This document shows positions 1 to 7,540 of a DNA stretch of 26,764 nt, piece by piece; within the stretch, counting starts at the first letter, position 1; each line of letters opens with the position of its first letter. The notes under the pieces are model-generated. The model was not told the DNA's origin and did no database searches. It was given only the letters and a program-made list of their open reading frames with translations. This DNA comes from CAYXXN01 sp964469055 (GTDB taxonomy: Bacteria; Acidobacteriota; Thermoanaerobaculia; Multivoradales; JAHEKO01). The DNA lies in the NCBI GenBank assembly GCA_964469055.1, contig CAYXXN010000015.1:1-26764 (forward strand), read 5' to 3'. A program made the position numbers and the translations under genes.

Positions 1-79
1 CCCGCACCGGCCGTCCACGCCCTTGCCGCCCCCGCCCATGCTCGCGCCCGAGCCGCCGGGGGCGCAGTCCTCGGACGCC
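1..79. other. Window edge, no gene supported
   Basis: No complete gene fits here. On the minus strand, the frame continuing past the stop of the next gene stays open and is glycine-rich, with an ATG at 40-38. There is no convincing ribosome binding site and too little sequence to judge. It could be the start of the next operon gene or non-coding. Confidence 0.3.
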
Positions 80-580
80 TCAGGGTCGCGGCCTCACGAC
101 CTCGAGCAAGTCCACCAGGTCGATCCGCCAGTCTCCGTTCTCCTCCACCCAGGAGATCTGGAAGCGATAGGCGTCGCGGTCGCCCGTCAAGGCCAACCCC
201 TCGCCGAACTCGGCCGTCAAGCGCATCGCGGCGCGGCGGGCGTCCGCGTCCACCCAGAGCTCCCGGTCGGTGACTCGGGACCAGATGCGCTCGGGGCCAG
301 AGCGGTAGGAGGCGATCGCCCGCGTCAACTCGCGGCGATCGCGAGTCGCGAAGTCGAACGGCCGCGCTCGGAGCTCGAACTGCGCGGCGAAGAGATCGCT
401 GATCGCCCGTGCCCGGTCGAGACCCGCCAGGCGGGTTTCGCCCGGCTCTTTCTCGGCCAGCTCCATGAGGCGCGCGAGCTGTCGTTCGATCGCCCGCTCG
501 TCGTCGTCTCGGCCGAGCCACCACCAGGCGGCCAGACCCGCCAGCAGCGCCGCGATCAGGAGCAGCCGACCCCGACTCAT
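80..580 (-). CDS. Exported or membrane-anchored NTF2-like protein
   Basis: This 166-residue protein opens with a short basic stretch and a hydrophobic segment (about residues 4-22, ending in WWWLG) that reads as a signal anchor or uncleaved signal peptide. The rest has the look of an NTF2/SnoaL-like fold: a helical N-terminal half (about 25-95), then beta strands ending in a segment with VEENGDWRIDLVDLLEV. I recognise the general fold only, and no catalytic residues stand out. It starts 25 bases after the stop of the upstream phosphodiesterase/TPR gene on the same strand, so the two are probably co-transcribed. The start is the only ATG before the hydrophobic segment, and its ribosome binding site is weak. 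The function is unknown; a periplasmic domain binding a small ligand is one possibility. Confidence 0.75.
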   Translation of the reverse strand: MSRGRLLLIAALLAGLAAWWWLGRDDDERAIERQLARLMELAEKEPGETRLAGLDRARAISDLFAAQFELRARPFDFATRDRRELTRAIASYRSGPERIWSRVTDRELWVDADARRAAMRLTAEFGEGLALTGDRDAYRFQISWVEENGDWRIDLVDLLEVVRPRP

Positions 581-596
581 CGCGCGCTGGCCGCCT

Positions 597-610
597 CGTG
601 AGGCCTCACG
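597..610. repeat. 14-base perfect palindrome at a gene junction
   Basis: CGTGAGGCCTCACG is self-complementary and spans the stop codon (606-608) of the phosphodiesterase/TPR gene, within the 25-base gap before the next gene. No T-tract follows on either strand. It may be a small hairpin or protein site between two operon genes, or chance in GC-rich DNA. Confidence 0.35.
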
Positions 611-3011
611 GTCCGGCCGGCAACAGGGCGGCCAGCTCGGCGTAGCCCTGGGCCCGGGCCCGGGCGTCGCGGCCGCCGAGCTTCAGGGCGTCCGCCAGGA
701 GCTTCTTCGCCTCTTCCGGCTGGCCGTTGACGGCGTGGAGCTCCGCGAGCTCGAGCGGGGCCACCCAGTTGTTGGGATAGAGCCGTCGCACCAGGAGGAA
801 GCTGCGGTAGGCGTCCTCGCCGCGGCCGGCGGCGAGATAGGCGAGGCCCAGCCGCTCGCTGACCAGCTCGTGGTTGGGCGACAGGGCGGAGGCCTCCTCC
901 AGCAACTGGATGGCGTCCTCCACCCGATGGCGCGCCAGGTACTGCACGGCCAAGTTGTAGCGCGACTCGAAGTGGAGCGGCGAGCCGGCGACCGCCTTCT
1001 CGAACCAGGCCACGGCCTCGTCGACGCGGTTGCGCTGCAGCTCCATGAACCCCAGGTTGTTCATCGCTTTGGCCGCCTCCGGGTCGCTCGAGTTCAGCGC
1101 CAGGGCCTCGCGGTAGTACCTCTCCGCCTCCTCGACCTTCCCCTGATTGGCGTAGGTCACTCCGAGGTTGTAGCGCGCCTTGAAGCTGTCCGGGTCGAGC
1201 TCGAGCACCCGGCGGAAGGCCTCCTCCGCCTCGCGGTAGCGGCCGGCCCGCTGCAGCACGTCGCCCAGGCCGAGGTAGACGAAGGGTTGGCTGTCATCGA
1301 CGGCGCGCGCCTCCTGGAACAGTCGCACCGCCTCGTCGATGTTGCCCAGGTCGCGCTGGATCTCACCGAGCTGGGCCAGGGCGGCGGCCGAGTTGGGGTT
1401 GACCGCGAGAGCCCGCTTGACGAAGTGCTCGGCCTCGGCCGTGCGGCCCTGAGCGGCCTTGAGGCTCCCGATGTTGAGCAGGGCATCGGCGTTCTTGGAG
1501 TCGAGAGCCAGGGCCTTCTCGAACTCGGCCAGCGCCTGGTCCTGCTCGCCGCGGTTCAAGTGGCTGAGGCCGAGGTTGTTGTGCAGCTCCGGCGAGGACT
1601 CCTCGCCCGCCGCCGCGACGGCCGCAGCGGCCTCGTCGTCGTCGCCGCCCCCGAGGTAGCCCAGGGCCTCCAGCGCCTTCTCGCGTTGGGCCGTCTCCTG
1701 GGCGCTGACCTCTTCCTTCTGCGCCGCCGCCACCTCCTCGCCGGCGCCCTCTTCGTAGCTCGCAAGGTAGCGGATCGGCTCCTCGTCCGAGAAGGCGGGG
1801 TCGAAGATCTCGGTCAGGACCTTGCCGTCCATGTCCTTGGCGACCGAGAAGCCCAGGTAATAAAGGAGCGTGGGCGTCAAGTCGAGCACCGAGGCGCCGC
1901 CGATCCGGCCGCCCTTCCGGATGTGCGGCCCGGCGGCGACGAGGATTCCGTCCGGCTCGTGGTCGAGGTGGGCCCGTCGCACGTCCACGACCTGTTCGCT
2001 GCGGATGCGCCGCTCGCCGCTCTTGAAGCCGTGGTCGGAGAGGACGAAGACGGCGGTCGTCGCGAGGTCGATGCGGGAAAGCACCTCGCCCAGCAGCTCG
2101 TCCTGGTAGACGTACCACTCCGCGACCACGTCCTGATAGCGCGCCACGCCGAGGTCGTCCACCCAGGGCAGGCGCGGCGGCGCGTACTTCATGAACAGGT
2201 GCGAGAAGCTGTCCACCTGCTCGAAATAGAGCATGAACAGGTCGTAGGAGCGCTCGGCGAGGAGCTTCTGGGCAATCGCCGAATAGCCCTGGGCCGTCAC
2301 CGCGTACATCTGGAAGAGGTGGAGGGCGTTGAAGGGATTGTGCTCCGCCGAGCGCGCCGGGTCGTACATCTCGGCCCGGTACTCCTCTGGCGAGATGTGG
2401 ACGAAGCGGCGGACGAAGTCGTACGGGAGCTGCTGCTCCGGCGGCACCAGGGGGTCGACTTCGCGAAACAGCTCGGGCGGGTAGGTCTTCTTGCCGTCGT
2501 CGCCGCCGCGCGCCGTCGCGCCGAAGCCGTGGAAGCCCAGGCCGTCGGAGACGATGGCGCCGCCGCCCACCGTTTCGGCAGGGTAGCTCGCCCACCAACC
2601 GATCACCACCGGCTCGCGGCCATCCTCGGCGACGATGTTCCAGATCGCCCTGGCCTTGCGGTTGTAGCTCCGTACGGGCACCCGCGTCCCATCCGGCTGG
2701 TCCACCATGAACCAGGCGATGCCGTGCTTCGTGGCGCTCTTGCCGGTCGCGATGCTCGTCCACACGACCGGCGAGAGTGGGATGTCGGAAAGGGTCTCGA
2801 TCGGGCCCCACACCCCCGCCTCGCGCAGTCGCATCAGGTTGGGCAGGCGGCCGGCGGCCGCGAGCTTCTCGATGATCCGCCAGTCGGCGCTGTCGATGCC
2901 GATGACGACGGCCCGCGTGCCCAGGTCGCGCGGCCGCTCGCCGCGCTGGCAAGCGGCGCCCAACACGGCGGCCAGCAGGAGGACGACGAGGGGACGACGG
3001 CGCGACGTCAT
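606..3011 (-). CDS. Lipoprotein: type I phosphodiesterase (alkaline phosphatase superfamily) fused to TPR repeats
   Basis: I place the start at the ATG at 3011, giving 801 residues. It is followed directly by a basic n-region, a hydrophobic core and a lipobox LGAAC (Cys21); the longer frame to 3107 would bury this signal. Residues about 34-410 match type I phosphodiesterase/nucleotide pyrophosphatase enzymes. Visible metal or active-site positions are D40 in GIDSAD, the nucleophile region WTSIATGKS (about 84-92), D267 and H271 in EQVDSFSH, and D326-H327 in LSDHG. An acidic, alanine-rich linker (about 425-470) leads to about eight TPR units (475-785). The protein is likely anchored outside the cytoplasmic membrane, hydrolysing a phosphate or phosphonate ester with the TPRs binding partners. 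The substrate cannot be read from sequence. It heads a two-gene operon with the NTF2-like gene downstream. Confidence 0.88.
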   Translation of the reverse strand: MTSRRRPLVVLLLAAVLGAACQRGERPRDLGTRAVVIGIDSADWRIIEKLAAAGRLPNLMRLREAGVWGPIETLSDIPLSPVVWTSIATGKSATKHGIAWFMVDQPDGTRVPVRSYNRKARAIWNIVAEDGREPVVIGWWASYPAETVGGGAIVSDGLGFHGFGATARGGDDGKKTYPPELFREVDPLVPPEQQLPYDFVRRFVHISPEEYRAEMYDPARSAEHNPFNALHLFQMYAVTAQGYSAIAQKLLAERSYDLFMLYFEQVDSFSHLFMKYAPPRLPWVDDLGVARYQDVVAEWYVYQDELLGEVLSRIDLATTAVFVLSDHGFKSGERRIRSEQVVDVRRAHLDHEPDGILVAAGPHIRKGGRIGGASVLDLTPTLLYYLGFSVAKDMDGKVLTEIFDPAFSDEEPIRYLASYEEGAGEEVAAAQKEEVSAQETAQREKALEALGYLGGGDDDEAAAAVAAAGEESSPELHNNLGLSHLNRGEQDQALAEFEKALALDSKNADALLNIGSLKAAQGRTAEAEHFVKRALAVNPNSAAALAQLGEIQRDLGNIDEAVRLFQEARAVDDSQPFVYLGLGDVLQRAGRYREAEEAFRRVLELDPDSFKARYNLGVTYANQGKVEEAERYYREALALNSSDPEAAKAMNNLGFMELQRNRVDEAVAWFEKAVAGSPLHFESRYNLAVQYLARHRVEDAIQLLEEASALSPNHELVSERLGLAYLAAGRGEDAYRSFLLVRRLYPNNWVAPLELAELHAVNGQPEEAKKLLADALKLGGRDARARAQGYAELAALLPAGP

Positions 3012-3070
3012 GAGCGAGCGGCAGGCCGGGCGAGCAGCGTACCAGCAGGCGCTCCCGAGGGCGCAAAGGT

Positions 3071-3099
3071 TTGACAGGGCGTGGCCCCGGGCGTAGGCT
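3071..3099 (+). promoter_or_regulatory. Candidate sigma-70 promoter
   Basis: TTGACA at 3071-3076 matches the -35 consensus exactly and is followed, after 17 bases, by TAGGCT at 3094-3099. It points toward the secreted-protein gene at 3286 and would give a leader of about 180 bases. A second TAGGCT at 3233-3238, closer to the gene, has only a poor -35 (TTTCAG, also 17 bases away). Either could be used. Confidence 0.4.
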
Positions 3100-3126
3100 G
3101 CCCGCAAGTGATGTTGCGGAGTAGCG

Positions 3127-3209
3127 GGAGCGATGCTCCTGCGGCAGGCCCTCCAGAGGCCTCGAACCCGGCATGCCGGCGGGGGGCGGACCTCGACGAG
3201 GGCCTGCCG
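3127..3209. repeat. Intergenic inverted repeats
   Basis: GGAGC-GAT-GCTCC at 3127-3139 forms a small hairpin. Just after it, CGGCAGGCCCT (3142-3152) is exactly complementary to AGGGCCTGCCG (3199-3209). These arms enclose 46 bases that include the palindrome CCGGCATGCCGG. The second arm is followed by TTTCAGGTTT, which is only weakly terminator-like. If transcription starts near 3105 this would fold as a structured leader ahead of the gene at 3286. It could also be a lineage repeat element. Confidence 0.4.
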
Positions 3210-3285
3210 TTTCAGGTTTGCGGCGAGGGTGCTAGGCTAACCCCTGGAACACCGATTTCCCGTATCTAGGAGATAGGAGGGCTCC

Positions 3286-3741
3286 ATGCGCATACCTGTC
3301 ATCCTCATCTCCCTCGCCGTCGCGAGCAGCGGCGGGGCCGCCTTCGCCCAGCCCAACTGCACGGTTCCGGGGAGCCACGCCACCATCCAGGCGGCGGTGG
3401 ACAACCCCGCCTGCCTCACGATTCAGCTCGCGAACCAAAACTACAACGAATCGGTGAACATCCCGCGCCCTCTCGACCTGATCGGCCCGGGCGCCGGCAC
3501 CGCCGTGATCCGCGGTCTGCTGCGTGTGGCCGGGACCGGCACCCTGGTCGACGTGCTGCAGGGGGTGCGGGTGGAGAACAACTGCGTCTACGCCGGCGTG
3601 CGCGCGGAGGCCGGAGGGCAGATGAACGCCACGGCGTTCGAGGCGGTGCGCTCGACGGCCTTCCCCTGCCCGCTGAACGCCATCTTCTCGGACGGCTTCG
3701 AGAGCGGGAACCCGAACAACTGGGACACGGTGATCGACTAG
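3286..3741 (+). CDS. Short secreted protein with C-terminal DGFESG tail
   Basis: This protein of 151 residues has a clear signal peptide (about 1-21, cleavage after AAFA). Residues about 24-110 resemble the first coils of a right-handed beta-helix: NCTVPGSHATIQAAVD, then short alternating strands such as SVNIPRPLDLIGPGAG. The extreme C-terminus is IFSDGFESGNPNNWD followed by TVID. The same tail occurs on the unrelated VCBS protein ending at 18347. GGAGG lies at a good distance before the ATG, which fixes the start. It is far shorter than typical beta-helix enzymes and shows no catalytic residues, so it may be a truncated paralogue or a small structural protein. Export is well supported; the function is unknown. 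Confidence 0.8.
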   Translation: MRIPVILISLAVASSGGAAFAQPNCTVPGSHATIQAAVDNPACLTIQLANQNYNESVNIPRPLDLIGPGAGTAVIRGLLRVAGTGTLVDVLQGVRVENNCVYAGVRAEAGGQMNATAFEAVRSTAFPCPLNAIFSDGFESGNPNNWDTVID

Positions 3742-3754
3742 TCGGCGCGGGCGC

Positions 3755-4039
3755 GTGAGCCACCCCGAGGCCGACCTCGTCGCCGTCTTCGAGACCGACA
3801 ACCCCGCGTTGCTGCCCGTGGTGCGCTCCCTGCTACAGGCCGCGGAGGTGCCCTTCACCGTGCAGGGCGAGGAGGCCTTCGGCTTGTTTCCCGTCGCCGG
3901 TATCGGCGGACCGTTCGCCGAGCACGGCCTCGCGGCCCGCTTCCTGGTCCCCGCCGAGCGCGCCGAGGAAGCCCTGGCCCTTCTGGCGGAGATCGACGCG
4001 GCCGCGATCCCCGAGCCGGCCGATGACGGCGGCGAGTGA
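3755..4039 (+). CDS. DUF2007-type putative signal-transducing protein
   Basis: This 94-residue cytosolic protein resembles DUF2007 (PF09413), small proteins with a ferredoxin-like fold and no settled function. Supporting text is VAVFETDNPALLPVVRSLLQAAEVPFTVQGEE near the N-terminus (a beta-alpha-beta unit) and ARFLVPAERAEEALALLAEI near the C-terminus. The start is a GTG at 3755 without a strong ribosome binding site; no better in-frame start lies upstream. It sits 13 bases after the secreted protein and its end overlaps the next gene by 17 bases, so it is probably translated from the same transcript as the PqqB-like hydrolase. Confidence 0.75.
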   Translation: MSHPEADLVAVFETDNPALLPVVRSLLQAAEVPFTVQGEEAFGLFPVAGIGGPFAEHGLAARFLVPAERAEEALALLAEIDAAAIPEPADDGGE

Positions 4040-5018
4040 GCGGCGGCTGAGCTGGCGACTCGCCCTGGTCCTGATCGCGATCGCCGGAGCTCACGGTTCA
4101 GCGGCGGGCAGCGAAGGCGCGACGGGCGAACGTCCCGTGCCGTTCGTGCGCGTGGTCGGCACGGTCCAAGACGGTGGGCTGCCGCACGCGGCCTGCAGCT
4201 GCGAGCGCTGTGAGCGCGCCCGCCGCGAGCCCGCCTTCCGCCGGCACGTGGCGAGCCTCGCGATCGTCGATCCCGGACTCGAGCCGCCCGCGGCCTTCCT
4301 GATCGACGCCACGCCCGACCTGGCGGCGCAACTCGAACGACTGGCCGATGTCCGGCGCCCGGCCGCCGGGCAGGTCGACCGGGCGCCCCTCGATGGCGTG
4401 CTGCTGACCCATGCCCACATCGGGCACTACCTGGGGCTCGCCTTCCTCGGCTACGAGGTCGTACACGTCCAGGGCCTGCCGGTATGGGCGACCGCGCGCA
4501 TGGCGCAGTTCCTGCGCACGAACGGCCCCTGGAGTCAACTGGTGAGCAAGAACGAGATCGCGCTGCGCGAGATCGTGCCGGGAGTCGAGGTCGCCCTCAG
4601 CGAGACGGTACGCGTGACGCCGTTCGTGGTGCCGCACCGCGACGAGTACTCCGACACCGTGGGCTTCCTCATCACCGGTCCCCACCGCCGCCTCCTCTAC
4701 GTGCCCGACACCGACCGCTGGGAGACCTGGGAGGTTCCGCTCGTCGAGCGCCTGGCGGGCGTCGACGTGGCGATCCTCGACGGCACTTTCTACTCCACCG
4801 ACGAGCTGCCGGGGCGCAGCGTCGAGCAAATCGGCCACCCACTGATTCAGGTGACGATGGATCTTCTCGCGGAGCGGGTTCGCGAGGGCGCGCTAGCCGT
4901 CTACTTCACTCACCTGAACCACTCCAACCCGGCGCTCGACCCCGAGAGCGCCGCCGCTGCGGAGATCCGGCGGCGGGGGTTCCGAGTGCTCGAGGAGGGG
5001 CTCGAGCTGCCGCTCTAG
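4023..5018 (+). CDS. Exported PqqB-like MBL-fold metallo-hydrolase
   Basis: The protein has 331 residues. Residues about 10-29 form a signal peptide ending in AHGSAAG. The mature part starts with VVGTVQDGGLPHAACSCERC, a His/Cys cluster (H55, C58, C60, C63) typical of PqqB-related proteins. The metal motif is H130-A-H132-I-G-H135, so the Asp of canonical HxHxDH is Gly. Further likely ligands are H205 (VPHRDEYSDTVGF), D229 (VPDTDRWE) and H297 (FTHLNHSNP). The family is the beta-lactamase superfamily branch near PqqB, but no pqq genes lie nearby, so a role in PQQ synthesis is not implied. It overlaps the DUF2007 gene by 17 bases and converges on the next minus-strand gene with overlapping stop codons (CTAG at 5015-5018). 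The substrate is unknown. Confidence 0.82.
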   Translation: MTAASERRLSWRLALVLIAIAGAHGSAAGSEGATGERPVPFVRVVGTVQDGGLPHAACSCERCERARREPAFRRHVASLAIVDPGLEPPAAFLIDATPDLAAQLERLADVRRPAAGQVDRAPLDGVLLTHAHIGHYLGLAFLGYEVVHVQGLPVWATARMAQFLRTNGPWSQLVSKNEIALREIVPGVEVALSETVRVTPFVVPHRDEYSDTVGFLITGPHRRLLYVPDTDRWETWEVPLVERLAGVDVAILDGTFYSTDELPGRSVEQIGHPLIQVTMDLLAERVREGALAVYFTHLNHSNPALDPESAAAAEIRRRGFRVLEEGLELPL

Positions 5019-6322
5019 AGATCGGCCGACAAGCCGGCAATCGGCGGCTGCCATGCCTCCGGTTCCACGCCGGGGACCGGCCTCCCCCACACCCGGCCGC
5101 GGTAGCTCGGCCGCAGGTGCCGCAGGACGAGGCGCTGGGCGAGCGCCATGCTGGGCAGCAGGGCGTGCAGGCCGACGAGCACCTCGACGCTGCGGTCGCG
5201 CAGCTCCCAGAAGCCGAAATCGCGCTCGGCGACCGCCACCAGGGCGGCGCGCGGCAGGAAGGAGGGCACGGCGCCGGCCAGCGGCACGGTGCCGTCGCCG
5301 GTGGTCGCCGACCGCGGATCGGAGCGCCAGTCGTCGACGTAGTCGTCCTCCGAGATGCGGTAGCGCGGCTGGCCGCGCTCCTGCGCCAGGCGGGCGACCT
5401 GGCGGGTGCGCTCGCCCACGCCGACGACGCACAGCCAGTGGGCGGGCACGAGGCCGGCGCGATCGAGCCGCAGCCCCTCGACCCGTTGCCGGTGGCTCCA
5501 GGCAACGTCGAGGTAGCCGGCAAGCAGGTCACGCGAGCGCTCGCGCCGGCTCTCGGCGTTGCCGGGATCGACGGAATGGAGGCGCAGGTACTCCTCGAGG
5601 CTGGCCAAAACGCCGGGCTGCCAGGCCGCGACGTCGAACAGGCCGCGCGGCGGCGGCGCCGCGGAGCCCTCGACCTCGAGACAGCCGGCGAAGGACGGCA
5701 GGAGCTGGTACATCGCCGGCATCGAGCGCGCCGCCTCGCGCTCGCGCTCCTCGGGCGGCGTGCCCGAGAGGTTCCCGAGACCGGTCAGGAGCTTGACCAG
5801 CGCCTCGACCGAGCCACGGAAGGGTGTCGCGACGGTCGCCACTTTGCCCACGCGAGCCTTGGCGCCCGCCGCGGCCAGGTACTCGGCGATCACCAGCCCA
5901 CCCAGCGAGTGCCCGACCAAGTCCACCCTGAGGTCGTCGCCGCCGCCGTAGTGGCGCAAGAGCGCCGTGCGGTCGAGCGCCTCGGCGACGAAGGCACCGA
6001 GCTGTCGCGCCGAGGCGGCGACGTCCTGGCGCCAGTCGTAGGGGAAGGGGAAGACCGGGGTCGGACGGTCGGCGCGCTCGGTCAGGTCGTGGCGCAGCGC
6101 CCGCAACAGCGGGCCGTAGCCGAGGACGAAGACGCGACTCGGCCGGACCAGAGCGGGCTCCACCGCCTCGTAGCGCGCGTCGTCCGGGTGCAGCGAGAGC
6201 CGCTCGTACTCGCGACTGAGGAGCGCCGTCCACAGCTCCTCGGGCGGCAGCGGATAGGCGTCCTCGAGCGTCGAGCCGGTGATTCCCGGCACGACGATGA
6301 CCGGGTTCTGGCGGTGCGGCAC
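5015..6322 (-). CDS. LCAT-type alpha/beta hydrolase (lipase/acyltransferase)
   Basis: I chose the GTG at 6322 (435 residues) because GAGGAG lies six bases before it and the fold begins immediately with NPVIVVPGITGS. An ATG at 6352 would add ten residues and is less well supported. The sequence fits lecithin:cholesterol acyltransferase-like hydrolases (PF02450): the oxyanion strand VVPGITGS (10-17), FPYDWRQD (93-100), nucleophile S139 in DLVGHSLGG, acid D343 in TGDGTVPLAG, and base H386 in VGLHALLP. No signal peptide is seen, so it is probably cytosolic or membrane-associated, acting on lipid or ester substrates. It lies 39 bases after the VWFA-related gene and is likely the last gene of a TPR-VWFA-LCAT operon. 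Confidence 0.87.
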   Translation of the reverse strand: MPHRQNPVIVVPGITGSTLEDAYPLPPEELWTALLSREYERLSLHPDDARYEAVEPALVRPSRVFVLGYGPLLRALRHDLTERADRPTPVFPFPYDWRQDVAASARQLGAFVAEALDRTALLRHYGGGDDLRVDLVGHSLGGLVIAEYLAAAGAKARVGKVATVATPFRGSVEALVKLLTGLGNLSGTPPEEREREAARSMPAMYQLLPSFAGCLEVEGSAAPPPRGLFDVAAWQPGVLASLEEYLRLHSVDPGNAESRRERSRDLLAGYLDVAWSHRQRVEGLRLDRAGLVPAHWLCVVGVGERTRQVARLAQERGQPRYRISEDDYVDDWRSDPRSATTGDGTVPLAGAVPSFLPRAALVAVAERDFGFWELRDRSVEVLVGLHALLPSMALAQRLVLRHLRPSYRGRVWGRPVPGVEPEAWQPPIAGLSADL

Positions 6323-6361
6323 GGGGGCTCCTCGCCGGGAGGCGGGGAGCATACCCCGCCG

Positions 6362-7540
6362 CTAATCGTCGACGTAGCCTTCGCGGGTGCGCACCCGCGC
6401 CACGCCGCTCACGTTGACCTTCAGCTCGTGCCAGCTGCCGTCGTGGCGCCGATCGCTCGGGTAATAGCCGAGCACGTACTGCTCGCGCAGCTCGCGCAGG
6501 ATCCCGGCGAAGGCCTCGCCCAGCTCGTCGACGCTCACCAGCGCCTCGATGCGGCCGCCGCTCTGCTCGACGGCGTCCTTCAAGAAGCGCATCTCGCGCT
6601 GGTTCGTCTCGTAGTCGCGCCAGGCGGAGTTGAAGGCGGCGTCGACCTCGCGCGGCCCCTTGCCTTCGCCCGCCTCCCGCAAGTAGAGCCAGTAGATGAC
6701 GGCCTGGCTGCGCTGCGCCTTCCACAGCACCTCCTCGGCCGAGAGCAGACTGTGGACGTCGATGCCGTCGGAGAACAGCACGACCACCCGCCGGCCCTGG
6801 CGGGCGTCGAGCAGCTTCAGGCTGGCGTAGAGGTAGTCGTTGACCGCCGTGCCACCCACCGGCTCGCCGCCGGTGAGCGAGGCCTCGAGCACCGTCGGCT
6901 CGCTGGCGAAGGGCGTCGTGCGGATGACGCGATCCGAGAAGAGCACCACCTTCGCCTCGTCGAGCGACGCCATGCCATCGACGAACAGCCGCGCCCCGGC
7001 CAGCGCCGCGCCCAGCCGGTCGCCGGCCATGCTGGCGCTGGTGTCGAGCAGCAGCACGGCGGTCAGCGGCACGTCGCCCAGCTCGAAGGTGACGATCCGC
7101 TGTCGCTTGCCGTCGTCGATGATCTCGAAGTCCTCGCGCTCGAGATAGCCCGTCGAACGGCCCTCCCGCTGCACGCTGACATAGAGCTGGCGTAGCTCGA
7201 CCTCGAGCGTTTCGTCGATGCGATAGGTCGGGCTCTGGAGGCTCGCCTCGCCGATCGGCCCGCCCGCCCCGAAGGCGACGACGCGGATGCGGTGCTCGAT
7301 GTTCGAGTCGCCGACATCGGCCGCCGCCCGATAGGGCGGCTCCCGGTCGACCGCCACCAGGGTCCCGTCGACGACGAACTCGACGCGCTCGACCGCCCGC
7401 GACGAGCGCACCTCGACCGCCACGTCGACCTCGCCGAAGAGCGGCTGGCCGGCCGGCGGCGAGGTGATGACGACCTCCTGCGCCGCGGCCGCGAGAGGAA
7501 CGGCCAGCGCCAGGGCCCCGACCCACGCCAGACCCCTCAC
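6362..7540 (-). CDS. Exported VWFA-related protein, acidobacterial type
   Basis: The start is a GTG at 7540, overlapping the TGA of the upstream TPR gene by four bases (GTGA), with AGGGGG just before it; this gives 392 residues. Residues 1-20 are a signal peptide ending in AAAA-QE. Residues about 22-110 look like an Ig-like domain (SPPAGQPLFGEVDVAVEV). The von Willebrand A domain follows with an intact MIDAS: DTSAS at 166-170, T231 in VGGTAVND, and D258 in LFSDGIDVHS. The C-terminal text QYVLGYYPSD...W..LKV is characteristic of the VWFA-related family described from Acidobacteria (TIGR03436). It is likely a periplasmic or secreted metal-dependent adhesion or scaffold protein. Overlap with the TPR gene suggests translational coupling and perhaps a shared complex. 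Confidence 0.88.
   Translation of the reverse strand: MRGLAWVGALALAVPLAAAAQEVVITSPPAGQPLFGEVDVAVEVRSSRAVERVEFVVDGTLVAVDREPPYRAAADVGDSNIEHRIRVVAFGAGGPIGEASLQSPTYRIDETLEVELRQLYVSVQREGRSTGYLEREDFEIIDDGKRQRIVTFELGDVPLTAVLLLDTSASMAGDRLGAALAGARLFVDGMASLDEAKVVLFSDRVIRTTPFASEPTVLEASLTGGEPVGGTAVNDYLYASLKLLDARQGRRVVVLFSDGIDVHSLLSAEEVLWKAQRSQAVIYWLYLREAGEGKGPREVDAAFNSAWRDYETNQREMRFLKDAVEQSGGRIEALVSVDELGEAFAGILRELREQYVLGYYPSDRRHDGSWHELKVNVSGVARVRTREGYVDD

Noticed and set aside
465..3074. Plus-strand open frame of 869 codons
   Set aside because: It is antisense to the phosphodiesterase/TPR gene. Its product is low-complexity and Arg/Val/Leu-rich with no domain, as expected for the reverse of a GC-rich coding strand.
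3140..3210. tRNA-like T-arm on the minus strand (GGGTTCGAGG near 3160-3172)
   Set aside because: No acceptor, D or anticodon arms can be fitted around it, so it is a chance match inside the inverted repeat.
4484..7195. Plus-strand open frame of 903 codons
   Set aside because: It overlaps the PqqB-like, LCAT-like and VWFA genes antisense or out of frame, and its product is Arg/Gly/Gln-rich with no recognisable domain.
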